Shown: positions 21,734 through 35,600 of the stretch, one piece after another
Layout: each line of letters opens with the position of its first letter
How positions within the stretch are numbered: position 1 is the first letter of the stretch
The notes under the pieces: model-generated
The model's input: only the letters and a program-made list of their open reading frames with translations
Databases searched by the model: none
What the model was told of the DNA's origin: nothing
Made by a program: the position numbers and the translations under genes
From: Vespula vulgaris
Taxonomy: Eukaryota > Arthropoda > Insecta > Hymenoptera > Vespidae
NCBI RefSeq assembly: GCF_905475345.1
Contig: NC_066586.1
Coordinates: 124,501-188,500 of the forward strand
Direction of reading: 5' to 3'
DNA length: 64,000 bases

Positions 21734-24700
21734 CCTTTTTCTTTCCCTACCTATTTCTATCTTTGTCTTTCTCACCTTTGTCTCTTACTCCTTCTGGGAC
21801 AGTGTTGCGGAAGGGATGAGTATCTTTTTTCGCTAGAAGAAGCCTCGGTAACACCAGAGTATTTTTATCGTTTTCTTGAACGTTTAGCCACAAAGTGGAC
21901 CGCCATCGAGTGCGTCTCCCTTCTCTCTTTTTTCTCTTTATCGAAGAAAATGAATCGATTCGAGAGTTAGCCCCCTCGTATCGTCGAATTTTCGAAGAAA
22001 ATATTTCCAAAATCGACCGTAATTATTTTTAAAAAGCTCGAGCCCGGAAGCTTCTTCCGTCGGACTTTTGTAAAATAATGTAATATTCTTCTCGTTATTC
22101 TTTTATGAACGTAAAACTGCAAGAAGAAATGGAAGAAGGCTCGAGTTTTCGAGTTAGCGAGTAATTTCCTGGCTAAGCATGCTTCGATTACGCTTTTTCG
22201 TCGCAACGCGGACGGCGGAAAAAATGTCGCGAAAAGCTTCTCTTTACGATTAAATCGTATATCACGGTACCTTAATTGCACGGAGCTCGGTCGCGGGTAT
22301 TTTTTCGACTCGGAGTAGTTTTCGCCCTTTTCCTAGAGAAAATCGTGGAAAAAGAAGAAAAAGGAGACGCGCTCGAAGGCAAGGAAATATACAAACTGAA
22401 ATAGATAACGAAACGTACTTAATTACTTACTCGCTTGCTTTTTCTTTTTTTTTTTTTTTTTTTTCGTTATCGTCTAACGAGTTTATCGTCCGTTTATCTA
22501 TTAGGCCTTAACAACCGTATGGTATTACCTTTTAATTCGCTTATACGCTAATCGCCGCTTCGATGCTCGCGCTAATCGCGAGATCGACGAGTTGCTTCTT
22601 TTTTTTTCTTTTTTTTTTGCTTTTCATTGAATAGTTTTCACTTTGCTACACCAATCGAGAGAAAGGCATCGACCTTTCTCGAATCGAATGATACGAACGA
22701 CATTTAATGGTACGAAGATATCTATGATATGAAAATGCGATAGGGAAGTTATCGATCGCTCGGTCCTTCGTTCCTCGTCGCGTTAGATCGCGCGTCCTCT
22801 TCGAAAACGCGAAAGAAAAGGATCGAAAATGAAACAGCGTTAACGTGGGTTAGATTTTTATTTATACCACTTGTCGAGTATCGCGTTGAATACGTCGAGG
22901 TCACGTCCCCCGACGTTCGCTACGTACGTATCTACGCGTGGCGCAGAGTCATAAAAGTCGCGCGAGGTCTTCGTGCGAGGTCGCGCGTGCACGACGAGGG
23001 AAGGAGAGAACCGAGGACGTCAGAGGCAAAAGCTCTCGGCCGGTCGTACGTCCGCTTACCAACGCGACATATACGCAAATGACACGTACGAGTAATTGTT
23101 TCTTTTCAACTCGTTGAATTCGTTGCGTTCGCGACAACTTTACCAATTTTTCTCGACTACGGTATACGTATTTCATATATATAGATACGCATATACATAT
23201 ATAAATTTTGCATATTTCCCTTCGACGATAAGATACATCTGATATGTGAATAGATTTTAAAGCGTTTCAAAAGCGTTCGAACCCGGGTGTCTCGCTTTAC
23301 GCTCGTAGACTCCTTATCGGAGTTACAAAATTTCTTTCTCGACGATGGAAGGAGGTTCGGTCGTAAAGGGAAAGGCGAAAAAGTTTTGAAAACGGGACGA
23401 AAGTTTCCGTATATCGAGAAGGAGGGAAGCGCGCGGATTTGTGCGAGTAAGCGGGAGGAGTCCGAGCTCGGTTAGGTTCGGTCGGGGACCGTTCCGTCGT
23501 AACGGTTAGAGCGTTTTCTCGTCGAACACGGAAACTCTGGAAGCTCGTTGCGCGCCGAGAAGGTACGAAGAAAGATGGTTAGAATGGGAGAGTAACGTTC
23601 ACTCGATCGGAAGGTTCGAGTAACGAGCAGACGGGACGGTCGGAAGGGATTGACTTTGAGGCGACGCGTTGGAAAGAACGGAGCTTTGCGAGAAATCGTT
23701 CGAGTTCGAGACTTGATATGCCTGGATCTTTGGCGGATATACGTAGATACCCGACGATGCGTTTTGAAAGTCGCAAAATTCTAATCATCGAAATCAATCG
23801 AAACGCGCGCGGTAAGTCGGACGCAAGACGGGCCGTCGACGCGCCTAGTTACACGTAGTTAGACATTTCATGTGTTTTTGTGATAAATCCGAACACTGTG
23901 TATGTATAGATTGTGGTGGAGATTATGCGTGCGCAACTTTTGCGAATGATATGTCGAGCCGTATGCGTGACGTGCGTGACATTTAGCATGATGTGCGCCT
24001 AATTGTGCTAGCAGTCGATTATAAATCCGCTCGGCGTACAACCTAATCTTCGACGTTCGCCTCGATCGTCTCGCTTTTCTCGCAGACATCCCGATACTCT
24101 CGATGGTCTTCGTCGAGATATCGCACGATTTCTTTTCACGTGCCAAGCGTCGATTCGTTCGAGCTAGAAGACCAAACGGGTAATGAAAGAGTGAACGAAT
24201 AGGCGCGGAGATACGAGCGACGTTAACCGAAACTCTCTGAAAGGACGCATCCGATATATAGATATCGGATAATTCGTGCGGTCTAGGTGTTAGCTTCGAT
24301 GCACCCTCGAACGTCACGGACTTCGATGCGTTACTTTCGACCTTCCGCCGAAGGCGTTGGAACCAAAAAGCACCGCGGTGCCCTCGTCGCATCGCGGCAA
24401 GTTTCTTCGAGCGTAGATCCGTTCTACTTCGATCGAGAGAACCAGCTGTGCCGCGGAACGGAAACACCGACTACTTACGTTTCTATCTCTCCGAGTCCTC
24501 GAATCGTGCTTTTAACGCGTCATACTTTCTTCCCGTCTCTCTATCCGTTTCCTCGCGACAGCTGCGAAAAATATTTTCCTCGAAAGGACGCCGTTCCGGG
24601 GAGATGAAAACACGGGCGTCGCATTTCTTGCGGTTCATTGTCCTCGAGTAGGATATACGTATGAATACGGCTGAATAAATTCGTGCAGCACGTAGAGAAC

Positions 24701-27700
24701 TCTTATTTCGCGATTCCGTTGCTACCGGCTACGGATCTGGAATACGACCCTGCGTGCAACAGGACCGAGAAGACGAAGGCGATGAGATACGAGAATTTCA
24801 TCCGCTTTGAGAGGCTTCGACGATCTACCACCCGCATGTATCCGACGTACGAAGAGGAAAGAGAAGGGGGTGGGAGAGGAAAAATTGATTTCTCGAGTCG
24901 GAGAAACAGCGATCGGTTTCGCTTGTTTTTCAAGGTATACCCGAGACCGAAGAAGCGTTGGTAACAGGCGATATGACGGATCGACCGATCGATCATTTTA
25001 TTATCGGTCGATAGGCACGTACGTACGGTGCCGACGGTCAGCCAAGTCGGTTCGATATCGAAAATTTCGAGTTTGTGCACGACCTGGCAATGGATAAGCC
25101 GTTCGAAACGAATCCGCTCTGTCGATTTTACAGCGCGTGAATCGGAAAACACCGAGTCGAGGAAAAATGCACGGCGATATCGGGATCGCTCAATGATAAC
25201 GATACTTGTCAAATATTACGGATATTCTTCGATACGGGTGCATCGATATTTCAACGTCGCTCGAGAGATTCTTACGGAATAACTCGCGGAGGAGATTTGA
25301 AGGCAAAAGGTACTAATAAAAAAGTAACGACGCGTACTTGTGAGAATGCGAGACATCGAGGGGATACGTCTCCCTTATCACAAGAAATTTCTTCGTTCCT
25401 GCTTGAATTATCACACGTAAGCTTAATCGTCTACGTTTATCCGTTTCTCAAAAAACATGACTAAACGTTCGTTCATTATAGTATTAATTGACACAAAACT
25501 ACCGCGTAGATTACGATATATCCGGTACAGTTAATTATAATATATATATATATATGTATGTATATATACTATTGTGTCGTATATATAGATGTGTGTTTCT
25601 ATGTACGATGAGGCGCGCATAAAAGCGTCGATGAGAAGAGAATGATTCGTCGGTGATGATATCGTTAACGGATTATACATGTATCGTTTGTACGTGCGAT
25701 TGCGCATCTCGCGAGCAGAACGAGCGTACAAATTGGATTTTTGGAGAATCGACGAAAGGCTCGCTTGCCTACGTTCTACGTGTACGTGTGTTTTTGCGTG
25801 TGTATTTGTATACGTTTATGTGCGCACGCGCATATCTGTAGGCTACGATAATCGCGAAGAAAGCTCGTCGCTTCGAACGATCGTTTTTAAAGAAATCGGA
25901 GAATTTTCGGCTCCGATCGATCCTTGATTGAAACGAAATAAAAGCGTTCGCGCGTTATTGAAATGTATGGCGTTATTAAAACATATGGACACTTACGATT
26001 TAACACCGTGACGATATAGATACATATACAATATCGATTAAACGATCGTTACGATCGTACTTATAATTGCATTTATTTGTATATATATATATATGTATAT
26101 TCGAATATTTATACATATTCGTTTATTTATAATATAATACTTTAACGCGCCGCGAGAGACGCGCAAGAACGCGACGGTTAACCGGTCACGCGTTTTTATT
26201 CGCGTTTTATATAAAAGTGAGAAATGGTAAAGAATTGGTCTGGAGTTTGCTGCGGCCTCGTTTCGAGGGTCCTCGAGAGTAAATCGCATTAACGCCTCGA
26301 TCGTCCAGAGCTTTGCTCGCCACTTTCTTCTCTCTCTCTCTCTCTTATCTTTGTACACGCTTCTGTACGCGAAATAATTTCATCGCCACGATCGATTTAT
26401 GCGGGATCACGGAGCACCGAGTCGAGCAAAGTTTTCAATCCCTCGAGACAGTGCAGGAAAAAAGCTTTATAAAATAGTCTGACCAATTAAAATTCATTTT
26501 TACGCTTTCACTCGCGACAGATCCAATCGGAAATTCACTCGTTTTTTCTTACTCGTCCTTCCATCTACATTTTTTAACTTTACACTTTGAATAAATAAAC
26601 ATGTAGGAATCGTAAAAAGGTTCGTATTCGCAACGTGACGTTATCCCGCGATAACGATAGATTTATTAAAAGAACTTTTGCGTGTTTCGCGTTTCACACA
26701 GCCAATTGCAAATTGGAAGTAACCCGCGTCGGTTTTTCTTCCTTTGAAAAAGAAGGCTTTTTTTCGTTGGTAGATCATATCGCGTTAGGCGATAAGACGT
26801 CTTTCTCGGGAACTTATTACATTTGCAAATTTATGTAGAAACAAAATTACGGCGTCAAGAAATATACACATGTCGGTGTGCCAGAATAGAGAGGAACTGA
26901 TTAAGCGAGTCAGGTAATTAAGTTTTTCCTAGATAACAAAAGTCGATGCGCCAGCTGGCTTACGATTCAACGAAGATATCGCACGGTTCGCTAGAAACGA
27001 TGTGACACGAACGATTCGAAATTTTTCATCGAACGAAACTTGAAGAATAGCGAGAGGTTGCTCTTCGAAAAGAAAGAAGAGAAAAAAAAAAGAAAAAAAA
27101 AGGAAAGTTTCGACGCACGGGACGATCGTTCCGCGTATTGAAAATTGGTCTTTGTAAAAAGATAACAAGCGTAAACGATTCGAATGTCGATGAAATTCGC
27201 GTTGTACTCCATTTAAAAAAGTGGAACTGCGAAACGAGGCCGCAAAGAGGCGAATCGTAGAAAGAAATCGATGTCATCGTTGTTCCTCCGATTTCTATCT
27301 TTTCGCTAAAGCGCACCAATCGTCTGTTCGTTCTTTCACGTCGGAAGTCATTGTGGCCTTCTCGAGGGAGCAGTTAGATATTCGACGTCGAATCTCGAAC
27401 GGATTTAATACGAATTAATATTCCTCGAGGACGGACATCGCGGGATCGTACAGTCCTTGTTTATCCTGTATGCGCGACTACCCTTTTTCACGTTGCCGCG
27501 TTCCGGATAACGCGACTCGTCCTTTATCGTTTTTCGAATTATCTTCTTCCTCCCACCCAAGCGTATTTTTTTTTCCTCGCGTATTCCTTCCAATTGACGT
27601 AGTTACCTTCTTTCGCTTTTAGAAGCGCCTAAAAGTAAAGCCCCCATTTCGTATCGTTCGCCGTATTGGGACGCGCGATGAAACCCCGAAACCGCCTAAA

Positions 27701-28444
27701 TCTAAACACCAAAGTTATGCAGGTTAATTAATTGCTAGACTCGATTAGAGGATACGATTACACTTGCACAAGTCTTTAGATACGGAAGCATATGATATTG
27801 GACGTGTAGATGGATGACACGCGTGTATATAGCACGTATATAGACGCGTATACCTATAAAGCGCGTAAGTACTCGCGTCGTACAGGACACGACATTCGCG
27901 GCTTTCCCGACGTTCGCGTGGAAAAAAGAGGAAGAAAGGAAGTCGCAGAGTCGCGCTTCGTTCTTGTCGTTGAGAAATCGCTAGCTCGACGAGGACGATA
28001 AAACGATTCGTGGGAAACGATCGAAGAAAGAAAGAGGGCGAACGAAAGAGAAGCGATCGAGGGGAATTGCAGTTCGTCTCGATAGGAGAACGAATCGATC
28101 GTCGTCTTTCGTGCTCGATAAAACGGAATAGGCGATAAAGCGGAAGGCATGGTAAAGCGCGCCGATTCTTCCTTGATCTTTGTTTTTCTTCCTGTTTTCT
28201 TTTTTCTTTTTACTTTTTTTTCTCTTCGTTGGAAATATTTAGCTCGAGATGTTTCGAGAAGCTAGCTTCGTTGAGCGAAGCGGACTAAACGCCGAGGCTC
28301 GCTCGGGAGACTTTCGGACAAAGACGATCGTCGGTGTGATGCGTGCGCGCTCGTACGTCGTCCATATGTGTTCGCGTTTCCAGCGTCCATAGGTGGTAGT
28401 CAAATAGTAATTAGAATCATCGTTCTCCCGTTCCATATACTCGT

Positions 28445-28465
28445 ACACACACACACACACACACA
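28445..28465. repeat. AC microsatellite
   Basis: This is an AC dinucleotide run of about ten units, in an intron. Confidence 0.9.
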
Positions 28466-29796
28466 GACACATTCGTAGACGAACGAAACTTCCTTAATAA
28501 ACTACGCTTTATAATACTATCGTAAATGTACGCTCGAACAGTATTTTACGCGCCTTCCTATATTCCGATCCTGCCAGTTTCAACAGTCGTGGTATACAGT
28601 TTTGTGTCAATTCGCGTAATGAGCCACGTTCCATTAGCGGTACAACGGAGCCATTCGCTTACACGGATGAGCCAATGGAAGTGGAATCAACCAACTATCC
28701 CCTTATACTCTATTCTAACGTCGCGAGCGACGAACGAACGATTCGTTTCGTTTCGTTTCGCTCGGACGAAGCAAAGCGCGTTCCGACAGACCGACCGAGA
28801 AACGATCGCTCGGTCGTCGCTGGATATCTCTAGAGCATAGCTGCGAACGGTTAGGCGTCTTGAGCGTTTTCGCGTTAACGTAACTACCGTATCAAGTACG
28901 CGTACGCGTACATCCGTACGTACGATACGTGTGCGTGATTTCGACGAGCGTCCGTTCGATGCGCACGAAACGACGCGAGAGTCGTGCCTGCGAGATCTAC
29001 ATACGTGGGCTCGTCCCTCGAGAATTCGTCTCTCTTTTGCTACGTTATTAACTGCGTTAATAAGCGCGTGGTAGAGTCCCGGTCCGATAAAATCGAGAAC
29101 GGCCGGGCGTCGTATACGGTTTTTCTTTTTCCTTTTCTTTTTCAAGATCGGCTCGAAGAGACCTTAGGAAAGGTCCTTCTTGGCTCGTCTTTCCCGTTCG
29201 TTCGTCGAAGGCTCTTCGAGTCCTTTCGCTACAAGTAACGTCGTAATTAGAAACGATCGTTCGACACGGACAAGGCGATACCTATAGAGATACGGAGAAG
29301 CGGGGGTGCGACGTATAATCCACGCGATCAGACGCGCGTATTTCGGTACGATGAGCGCTTAAGAGATCAACGACAAGCCTCGTTGCTTTGGACGCTTCGG
29401 AAGTCATCGAATTTTGAGAAAAGATAGACCAAAAAATATTCTTTCTCGTTAGAATTTCGAATACGCGCCTACGAGTCTGTAAAAGTTCCTCGCCCTAGGC
29501 GTTTATCGTTTAAGCCGTAAAGTTAGACTCGAAATATAGGAACTAATGCTAGTACGAACAGTCATGCGAGTCGGATATACATACGTAGGTATACGATACG
29601 CTGAGCTTTCTCGCGATAGACACTGGTATCCATCCGGAGCGGGCACTCGCCTCTTCTCCTTCGCGTCCGCGATGCAGATCGCGCAGGCAGTCGAACCTAC
29701 TCCTTCTCCGAATTTTCCTATATTCTCCTCGTTTCCCCTCTAACGATAATACCTCGAAAGCGTATCGATTGATAAAGCACCATCTAAATAATTTCC

Positions 29797-29819
29797 TATA
29801 TATATATATATATATATAT
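29797..29819. repeat. AT microsatellite
   Basis: This is a TA dinucleotide run of about eleven units, in an intron. Confidence 0.9.
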
Positions 29820-30832
29820 GTACGTTATTAGGTGAGCTTCCTCGGGCGACGCTTCGACGAGCGACTCGATGGTTCGTCGATTGCGAATACCGAACGAGTA
29901 TCCAACGGCGACTTCTACTTCACTTTTCCTCCTACGGGCGTTAGCTTCTTAGGAATATCATTTAGAAACCAAGCGTCGGTGGTGTCGCACTCGAATTGAC
30001 AAAGATACATTTTCGTAATTAGAGCGATGGGTGCTCCACCATTCCTCGAACGCTCCTTCGATCCTCCGTAAAGGGCATCGGTATAACCTACTACTGTGGT
30101 AACACACGCTTACTCGCTTAGCAAAGCTTGACTCGCTTTTCGCGTATTGTATCGTTAAGTATTATTGACTGGATACGCGCGCGTCACGAGATGTGACGCG
30201 GCCTTAAGATAAGCTTTAAACCTTTAGATCGCTCTTATCGTCTAGATAGATCCATTTTCGGACGTGCAGCGTACTCGATACTCGAGGTAGACGATGTCCT
30301 CGCGCGGTAAGTGCGAAATGCGCGAAGAAACGAAAAATCGAAAAGTCGAAAAATCGAAAAATCCTTGGAAACGTTGCTGCGTACGTACGGTGCGAACGAG
30401 TACGGAAAATCGCGATAGATGCCGCCCTTCGCGAACCGAATTCGAAGCGTAAGCGTAGTCGAAAATATCGTGGTCGAAAATAATCGTTACTTGTCGTTCG
30501 GAGAATACCGCGTTGCTCTTCCTCTTTTTTTTATTTCTTTTTGCTTTTTTTTTCTTTTGTCTTTTTTTTTTACATCGACGGAAGTATAGAGAGAGTATAA
30601 AAAGTGTTTGTTGGTTCTGATAAGCTCGTTTAGGTTTTTGTTCGTTTTTATTTGTTTCTTTCTTCTTTCGTTCGCTTTTTTACGGTACAAGGTGAGATCT
30701 GAGTTTGGAAAACTAAACTCGATAAAGTAAAGTTTCCATAGGTACGGAAAAAGATTAGGACTTGACCCAGCTCCCGAATCTCGAGTACGCTTTACAGAGA
30801 TTTTCGTGTCCTCACTTGATCATTATACTCAC

Positions 30833-31284
30833 CGCCGTGGGTCCCTGAGAAATGGTCGCAGCTTCTTTCGATGCTTCCTCGATCTCCTTGAGTTTCTCTT
30901 CCTTCCGTTCCTTCAACGTTTTTAAGAGCTTCCACTTGGAGCCAGGTGGACCGGGACTAACCTGGCCCTCCTTCAAGATCGTACCGTCGACGGCCCCGGC
31001 GCAAGAGGAGGAGTCGATCTTGATCTTGGGTAGGCCCGGGCTCGCATCCGTCTCGGCGACGTCGACCTCTTCCAAGGTCTCGCCGCCTCCGAGTCCCACG
31101 ATCAGGCTACCTTCGCGAGAGAGAGATTCCGCGGCCCGAAGAATTTTCTCCTCTTGTCGCAGGATAGATCCACCGCTGGAACTTCGTCTGGATCGTTCCT
31201 CGTCGCGATCCTTCGGCAATTGCCCCTCTCCCTCCTCGTCCCGCTCGCGAGCCCTCCTCCGTTCGACCTCCTCGTCCTCCTCCA

Positions 31285-31315
<31 letters not shown>

Positions 31316-32627
31316 CTCCTCCTCCTCCTCCTCCTCCTCCTCCTCCTCGATCTCGTCGTCGTCCATAGATCGTCCAGGACTATCCGGACCGGACGTCTCG
31401 CCCGAGGAGGAACCGTCCTCGGTCCTCGGGGACGTAGCGGCTCTCTCCTTTCTCGCTTCCTCCTCGTGCGCCCACGTGTGGTAGTCCGTAACCCGAGCGA
31501 ACACGGCCTCTATACTCTCGGCCGATTTTCTCTTAGGAATCGGCTTCTCGTCCCTCGGATATCTATCGGCGACTTCCTCGATTCGACGTTCCTTGATGAT
31601 CGGACCGTTCGTTTTGGCGGCTCGTAAAATCTCCTTATCCTCCTTCGACTCGATCTTAGGCCTCGCGCCGGCTTTCATTTTGAGCTCCTTGAGCACGCAG
31701 GACATCCTGTCCTTTACGACGTCGTCCGGTTGATAGAGCTCGTGCTCCTCGGGTTCCTCCACCAAGACCTCGCTCATTTCCATATCCATTTGCGATTGCC
31801 TTTCTAGCTCCTCGAGTTTACGCAACTCGTAACAGTACCACTCGTCCTCGGAATCGATCGAGTCCTCGGTGCTCTGCCGTCTCGAGGAGACCCTCGAGGT
31901 GCTTCTGTAAGAGTGCGTACTTCTGTTGTCCTCGTCCTCGCCGGAACGGCCGCCTCCCCAAGGTATCTCGAGGGATTGCTGATGTCGAGGGAGAAATCGC
32001 GTGACGGCGCTCTGAACGAATCCTCCTCTCGCGCTCGACGCCGACGGACTGCCCTCGGACGGTGGAGCTTCCTCCGACAAACTGGTTACCAACTCGGGCA
32101 ATCGCGCGCTGCTCGACTTTTCGCTCTTCTCGCTCTTCTCCGAGAGATCCTCGGGATACTCGAAACTCGGCTCTAACGATTGACCGTTACCCTCGTCGGA
32201 CTTCTTCTCGGTCGCGCCTTCCTCCATCGGCGGTTGCTCGTCCGACACCGTCGACGATTGTCGCTGGCGATATTTGCCTAGGGCTCTCGACACGGCGAAT
32301 TCCATGCTGGCACCGCCCATTATGGTTACCGGCGGAAGTTTCGGCGCTTTCTCGTTCGGTGCCTCGTCCGAGCTACCCGTCGATCGTTTTATGTCGCCGA
32401 CCGTTTGAAAGATCGACGATCCACCCGATCCCGAGCCAGTGCTCTTTCCCTCCTCCTCCATGGCTAACGTTTGCTCGCTCGATTCGTGTTCGCTCGAGTC
32501 GATCCTCCTCTGTTCCTTCTCCTTCGCCCAGCCCTCCTGCGCGGCTTGCTGCTGCAACTGTTCTTGGTGCTGCTGAATTTGTTGCTGCAGAGCCTGTTGC
32601 TGTTGAAGGTTCTGCTGTTGCAGAGCT

Positions 32628-32662
<35 letters not shown>

Positions 32663-35600
32663 CAGCAGCAGCTGTTGTTGCTGTTGCTGTTGCTGCTGCT
32701 GCAGCTGCTGCTGTTGCTGTTGCTGCTGTTGCTGTTGCGTCAGCTGAGACGATTGTTGTTGCTGCGTCGTGATCGGTTGCTGCGCCGCTTTCCGTTTCGT
32801 GCTCGCCGTTTTTACTTTCGCGAAGAACGGCTGCTCTTGATTAACGTCGGACATCACGCTGTCCTCGTCCTCCGACAGTCCGCTCTGTCTGCCGCTGCTC
32901 CACTCGGTCTCCGATTGTTCGGGATCCGACAGCGATTGCGAATGATGAGTTCGACGTTTGGCCTTTTGAAGAATGCCGGAAACGGTCGATACCAAAGTGT
33001 GCTTTTTCTTTTTTCTAGGCGCTTGAGTCCTGCCTCGTCCTCTGCCGGCGCTCGTCTCGGACAAAAGTTTCTGTTGATTGTCCTGAGACACGTCCAGATC
33101 CTCCCTTCGGACTCCGCCGGGCAAAGACTGACTTCGGTGTCTCTTGCTCAGATGAAGATCGGGCAGCCAGTTGCTCATGGAGCTCATTGCGTTTTTCAAG
33201 GAAGCGCCGCGTCGAATCTTCTTGGTCAACTTCGTGCTCTCCACCTCGTGATCCTTTAAATTCGAAGCAATGCTGATGTAACCGGACTGAGACACTATCA
33301 CGTTCGAGGCGTCGTAGTACTCGCTTTGCTGCTGTTGCTGTTGCTGCTGCTGCTGCTGCTGTTGCTGCTGCTGTTGCTGCTGCTGTTGCTGCTGCTGGTG
33401 CTGCTGTTGCTCCATCGATATTCTCGCGTTTTCGTGTTCCTGGATATATTGATGCTCCCGTTGCCACTGTCTCTGATAGCCGTCCGTTAATTGCGCGCTT
33501 TCGGTCCCGCTCATCAGCCTTTGCCCGCAAGGTGGATGCTGTAGCTGATAGCCGACGGTTTGCGGATAACTTTGATTGGCGTAAGTGTGATGATATTGTT
33601 GGTGCGCTTGATAGGCCGGCGGTTGAGGATACCTTCGGTCCGTGTAAGGGCTCTGAGCGTAACTACCGTCCGAGGTAAGGGATCTGATACTGGACGAGGT
33701 AGAGTCGTGGGGAATTTGTTCGTCCATCGAGTTTATCCAGGAACTCTCGTTGTTCTCCGTTCGCGGTAAACTCGCGCTCGTCGGATAGTAGGACAGAGCG
33801 TCCGTGATGTTTCCCGTGGGAAACATGGTACGGTACATCGCGGCCTTGTATCCGTCCTGGTTGCTCGTCGGCTCCGCGTAGGAGGACCCTCTTAATGGTT
33901 TCTTCACATGGGTCGTCATGCCGGCCGCCTCGGGGTACTGCAGAGCGTTGTAACTATCTTGATAGTTGCCGTACTGACCGACCGAATCCGGATAATAGCC
34001 CGTTATTTTGAAGCCGTAGCTACCGGAACCGCTGGTATAGACGGTCGTAATGACCTGTTGACGATTACTACCGGCTACGGAATAGATAGCGGGCTGTTCC
34101 GATCTGTAGACGTAATCCATCACGGTTGCCGACGGTACGGAATCGTAGGTATGCTGAATGCCGTGCTGAAGATTATGCTGAAGGCTGTGCTGAAGGGCCG
34201 TTTGCTGGCGCGTTCGTTTCTTCGGACTTTGACAGGTGCTCGCGCCAGGCGCCGGCGGTGGTACGAGATTGTAATCGTCCTTGCTCGCCGCCGGTGATTT
34301 CATGGACGACGCGTAAGACGAGGACAAGTGGTTCATCGTCGACGTCGAATAGGTATGAGCGCTGGTGGTGGCCGTGGCGGTGGCGAACGCGTCTCTACCT
34401 TCGGGAGTGTCGTAAAGAGGCTCCTGCGTGATGACGGCGGCGCTCGTGCTTTCCGGAAGGGGTGGTATCGGACTGGAGGTCCTCGCCGGTGGCTGCGTCG
34501 AGGACGCAGCCAGGGTCGTCCTCGCGTGATCGAGCGAATAGGAAGTCAACGGCTTGCCGATCGAATTCTTCGGCGAACTCGGCGACTTGTCCAAGCTGCT
34601 CCATCCGCTCATCGAGGACAGACCGGAGTCGGATTTGGTCGCGACTATGTTGGCCGCGTTGACCGGCTTCGTCAGATGCTTGGGCGATACTCTCGGGGAT
34701 TTAGGCGAATGAGGCGTACGCGGGCTTAACCGTCCCTGATCCAGGGACACCAGTTTCTCGGCGTTTCTCAAGTAACCACCAGGACTCTGAGGTCTCTTCG
34801 CTTCGGCTTCTCTATCCTCCGTCGCGGTAGGCATCAGGAAGGACTCGGTCGAATCTCGCGGCGCCGGGGGCGGTGGCGAACTCGGCGAGGGGCTCGGCGG
34901 GGTTCTACTCTCTTGAAAGTCCAAGTTCAATCGGGCGGAGCTGCCGAAGTAGCCGTCTTGTCTCGTTCGAATGCTTTGGACGCTGTGAACGCTGTGGACG
35001 CTGTGGACGCTCCCGACCGAGAGCGTCGGCGACGGTACCTTGTCGGTAGTGGTGCTGTAAATGGTCGGCGACGCGCAAGTGACCGCCGCGAAACTTTCGG
35101 CCATCAGATCGGTCAGCTCCTTGTTCTCCGCGTAGCCCTTGGCAAAGTTACCCACGTCGATGGGCAACTGTATCACCGGCTCGGGACTCTTCTCTAGGAC
35201 CGCCGAGGCGTATCCTAATCTAGGTGGCGTGTAAGTGCTCGAAATCGAGTCCAAATTGCTCCTAGAAGCGGAACTCAATCTCGGCGAGATGGATCTCGCG
35301 GTGAAGTCACCGTCGGTCGCTAGGCCGCTATCGGTGCTTACCCTCGACAAAGATCTGCCCGTCGATCCGGGACTCTTCGAAAACGTCCAACTGTCCACGT
35401 CCGTTTCCGCGTAGATCTTTCGCAATTGCTCGTCTATGCTGCTCGCTTCCTCGGCCAGCTTAGCCTCGGCCTCGGAAGAGTATCGGCGCTTCGGCGACTC
35501 TATCAGTCGCGACTGCAGTTCGATCAGATTTTGCGAATCCTTTTGCAACTTGCTGGTCAATCGGTCGAGCTCGTGGAGCTTCTCCAAAGCGACCTGGTCG

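Larger units (their letters stand above)
20040..30832 (-). other. unc-13: 10.8 kb unc-13 intron
   Basis: This long intron follows the large N-terminal coding exon; its donor is ACGGCG|GTGAGT. It contains a TTC/TTCCTC repeat (20784-20857), a CT microsatellite (21685-21731), AT runs (25537-25555, 29797-29819) and an AC run (28445-28465). UNC-13 genes usually have internal starts for shorter isoforms, and an intron of this size is a natural place for one, but I cannot identify a first exon with confidence. Open frames such as 23868-24467 and 28687-29145 on the minus strand resemble no family. Further small phase-0 exons could be hidden here. Confidence 0.6.

Noticed and set aside
28600..28720. 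Plus-strand reading with protein-like words (EPFAYTDEPMEVESTN) and an ATTGG word
   Set aside because: It is short, without an initiator context or splice signals, and continues into simple TTTCG repeats. It was not strong enough to report as an exon.
30852..33259. Plus-strand open frames rich in poly-Ser, poly-Leu, poly-Ala or poly-Val (for example 30852-31484, 31154-31627, 32062-32772, 32471-33259)
   Set aside because: They are antisense shadows of the CAG/CAA and GAG repeats and of the 1901-codon minus-strand frame.
33015..33530. Minus-strand frame with poly-Ala from the Gln repeat
   Set aside because: This is a shifted frame of the same CAG/CAA repeat in the large unc-13 exon, not a separate product.
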